A stretch of 29,768 nucleotides of DNA, taken from positions 1 through 29,768 of the forward strand of contig JAHZFC010000002.1 in NCBI GenBank assembly GCA_019421525.1, written 5' to 3'. A program made the position numbers and the translations under genes. The DNA comes from Clostridiales bacterium (GTDB lineage Bacteria; Bacillota; Clostridia; Oscillospirales; Oscillospiraceae). Positions within the stretch are counted from its first letter, which is position 1. Every line of letters starts with the position of its first letter. The notes under the pieces are model-generated. The model ran no database searches and was not told the origin of the DNA. It saw nothing but the letters and a program-made list of their open reading frames with translations. Shown here piece by piece: positions 29,283-29,768 of the stretch.

Positions 29283-29768
29283 TCATCCGGCTTCGGCGCG
29301 CACCGGCAGGCGCACGGTGAAGGTGCTCCCCTCCCCCGGCGCGCTGGTCACGGAGATGGATCCCCCTATCATCCGCAGCACCCGCAGCACCAGGGCCAGC
29401 CCCAGACCGTTGCCCTCGGTGGCGTGGGAGGTGTCCCCCTGGTAGAATTTGTCGAAGATATGCTTGATGGTCTCCTCGTCCATGCCGCAGCCGGTGTCGG
29501 ACACGGATACGACGATGTGCCCCTCGTCCGAGGTCTGCCGCAGGGCGACGGTCCCCCCGGCCGGGGTGAACTTGAAGGCGTTGGACAGCAGGTTGTTCCA
29601 CACCAGCTCCAGCAGGCTCCCGTCCGCCTCGATGACGCACTGGTCCTCGATGTCCGCCTCGAACTCGATGTCCTTCTCCTCCCAGTGCTCCTCAAAGAGC
29701 AGGGCGCACTCGGCCAGCTGCTCGCACAGGTCGTAGGGCTCCGGCTTGGGCTGGATGGTCTGCTTCTC
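29283..29768 (-). CDS. Sensor histidine kinase, C-terminal part (5' end outside window)
   Basis: The last 161 residues of a histidine kinase, open to the window edge. The ATPase domain is clear: the N box LVWNNLLSNAFKFTPAGG, the G1 box VSDTGCGMDEETI, the F box IFDKFYQGDTSHA and the G2 box GNGLGLALVLRVLRMIGG. The preceding residues (EPYDLCEQLAECALLF) belong to the linker after the dimerisation domain. The stop at 29283 is followed by the small membrane-protein gene. The sensor part and partner regulator lie outside the window. Confidence 0.92.
   Translation of the reverse strand, partial: EKQTIQPKPEPYDLCEQLAECALLFEEHWEEKDIEFEADIEDQCVIEADGSLLELVWNNLLSNAFKFTPAGGTVALRQTSDEGHIVVSVSDTGCGMDEETIKHIFDKFYQGDTSHATEGNGLGLALVLRVLRMIGGSISVTSAPGEGSTFTVRLPVRAEAG

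Overview
The window (about 29.8 kb, GC-rich apart from one small island) looks like chromosome from a high-GC Gram-positive anaerobe of the Clostridia, probably the Oscillospiraceae group (Flavonifractor, Lawsonibacter or Oscillibacter-like). The basis is strong AGGAGG ribosome sites, sigma-A type promoters, a DUF4317 protein, a CadC-type metal regulator, a Thi ABC operon under a TPP riboswitch and lipoproteins with Gram-positive lipoboxes. The placement is inferred from gene content, not from a search. No phage, transposase or CRISPR is visible.

Layout. 1-4717: the 3' part of a ParC/GyrA-like topoisomerase gene, a YitT membrane protein, a LUD-domain protein and a lipoprotein. 4746-5027: a tRNA-Gly(GCC) with a good promoter and terminator, then a cluster of hairpins leading into a nitrilase-family amidohydrolase (5077-5955). 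6136-9190, minus strand: promoter, TPP riboswitch, thiamine-binding protein, permease, substrate-binding lipoprotein and ATPase, an uptake operon for thiamine or its pyrimidine precursor. 9213-11184: two hypothetical genes, one on an AT-rich island, then thiamine pyrophosphokinase, which would convert imported thiamine to TPP. 11185-12364: an Imm-5-like gene preceded by about 450 bp of closely packed hairpins with their own minus-strand promoter. 12365-13710: MarR regulator and DegV lipid-binding protein. 13807-16673: a Cd/Zn/Pb resistance operon (CadC regulator, free HMA metallochaperone, P1B-ATPase lacking its own HMA domain). 16808-18991: LysR regulator, cupin and double carboxymuconolactone decarboxylase. 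19210-20665: three alkylation-repair genes (Ogt-type methyltransferase, Tag glycosylase and a short Cys-containing alkyltransferase-like protein). 20759-21901: DUF4317. 22080-27463: a cell-envelope module. 27487-29768: small membrane and repeat proteins and the 3' part of a histidine kinase gene.

The most interesting part is the envelope module. A two-component system is followed by a membrane-anchored protein that fuses a VanX-type D-Ala-D-Ala dipeptidase to a CapA-type metallophosphatase domain, and then by a coiled-coil M23 murein peptidase. The regulator promoter and the fusion-gene promoter carry the same CTCACAA-type direct repeats at 11-nt spacing, set at the same distance from the -10 box. 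This implies that the response regulator controls itself and the wall-hydrolase genes. The second strongest lead is the structured 11743-12188 region, which could be a long leader RNA or a dispersed intergenic element.
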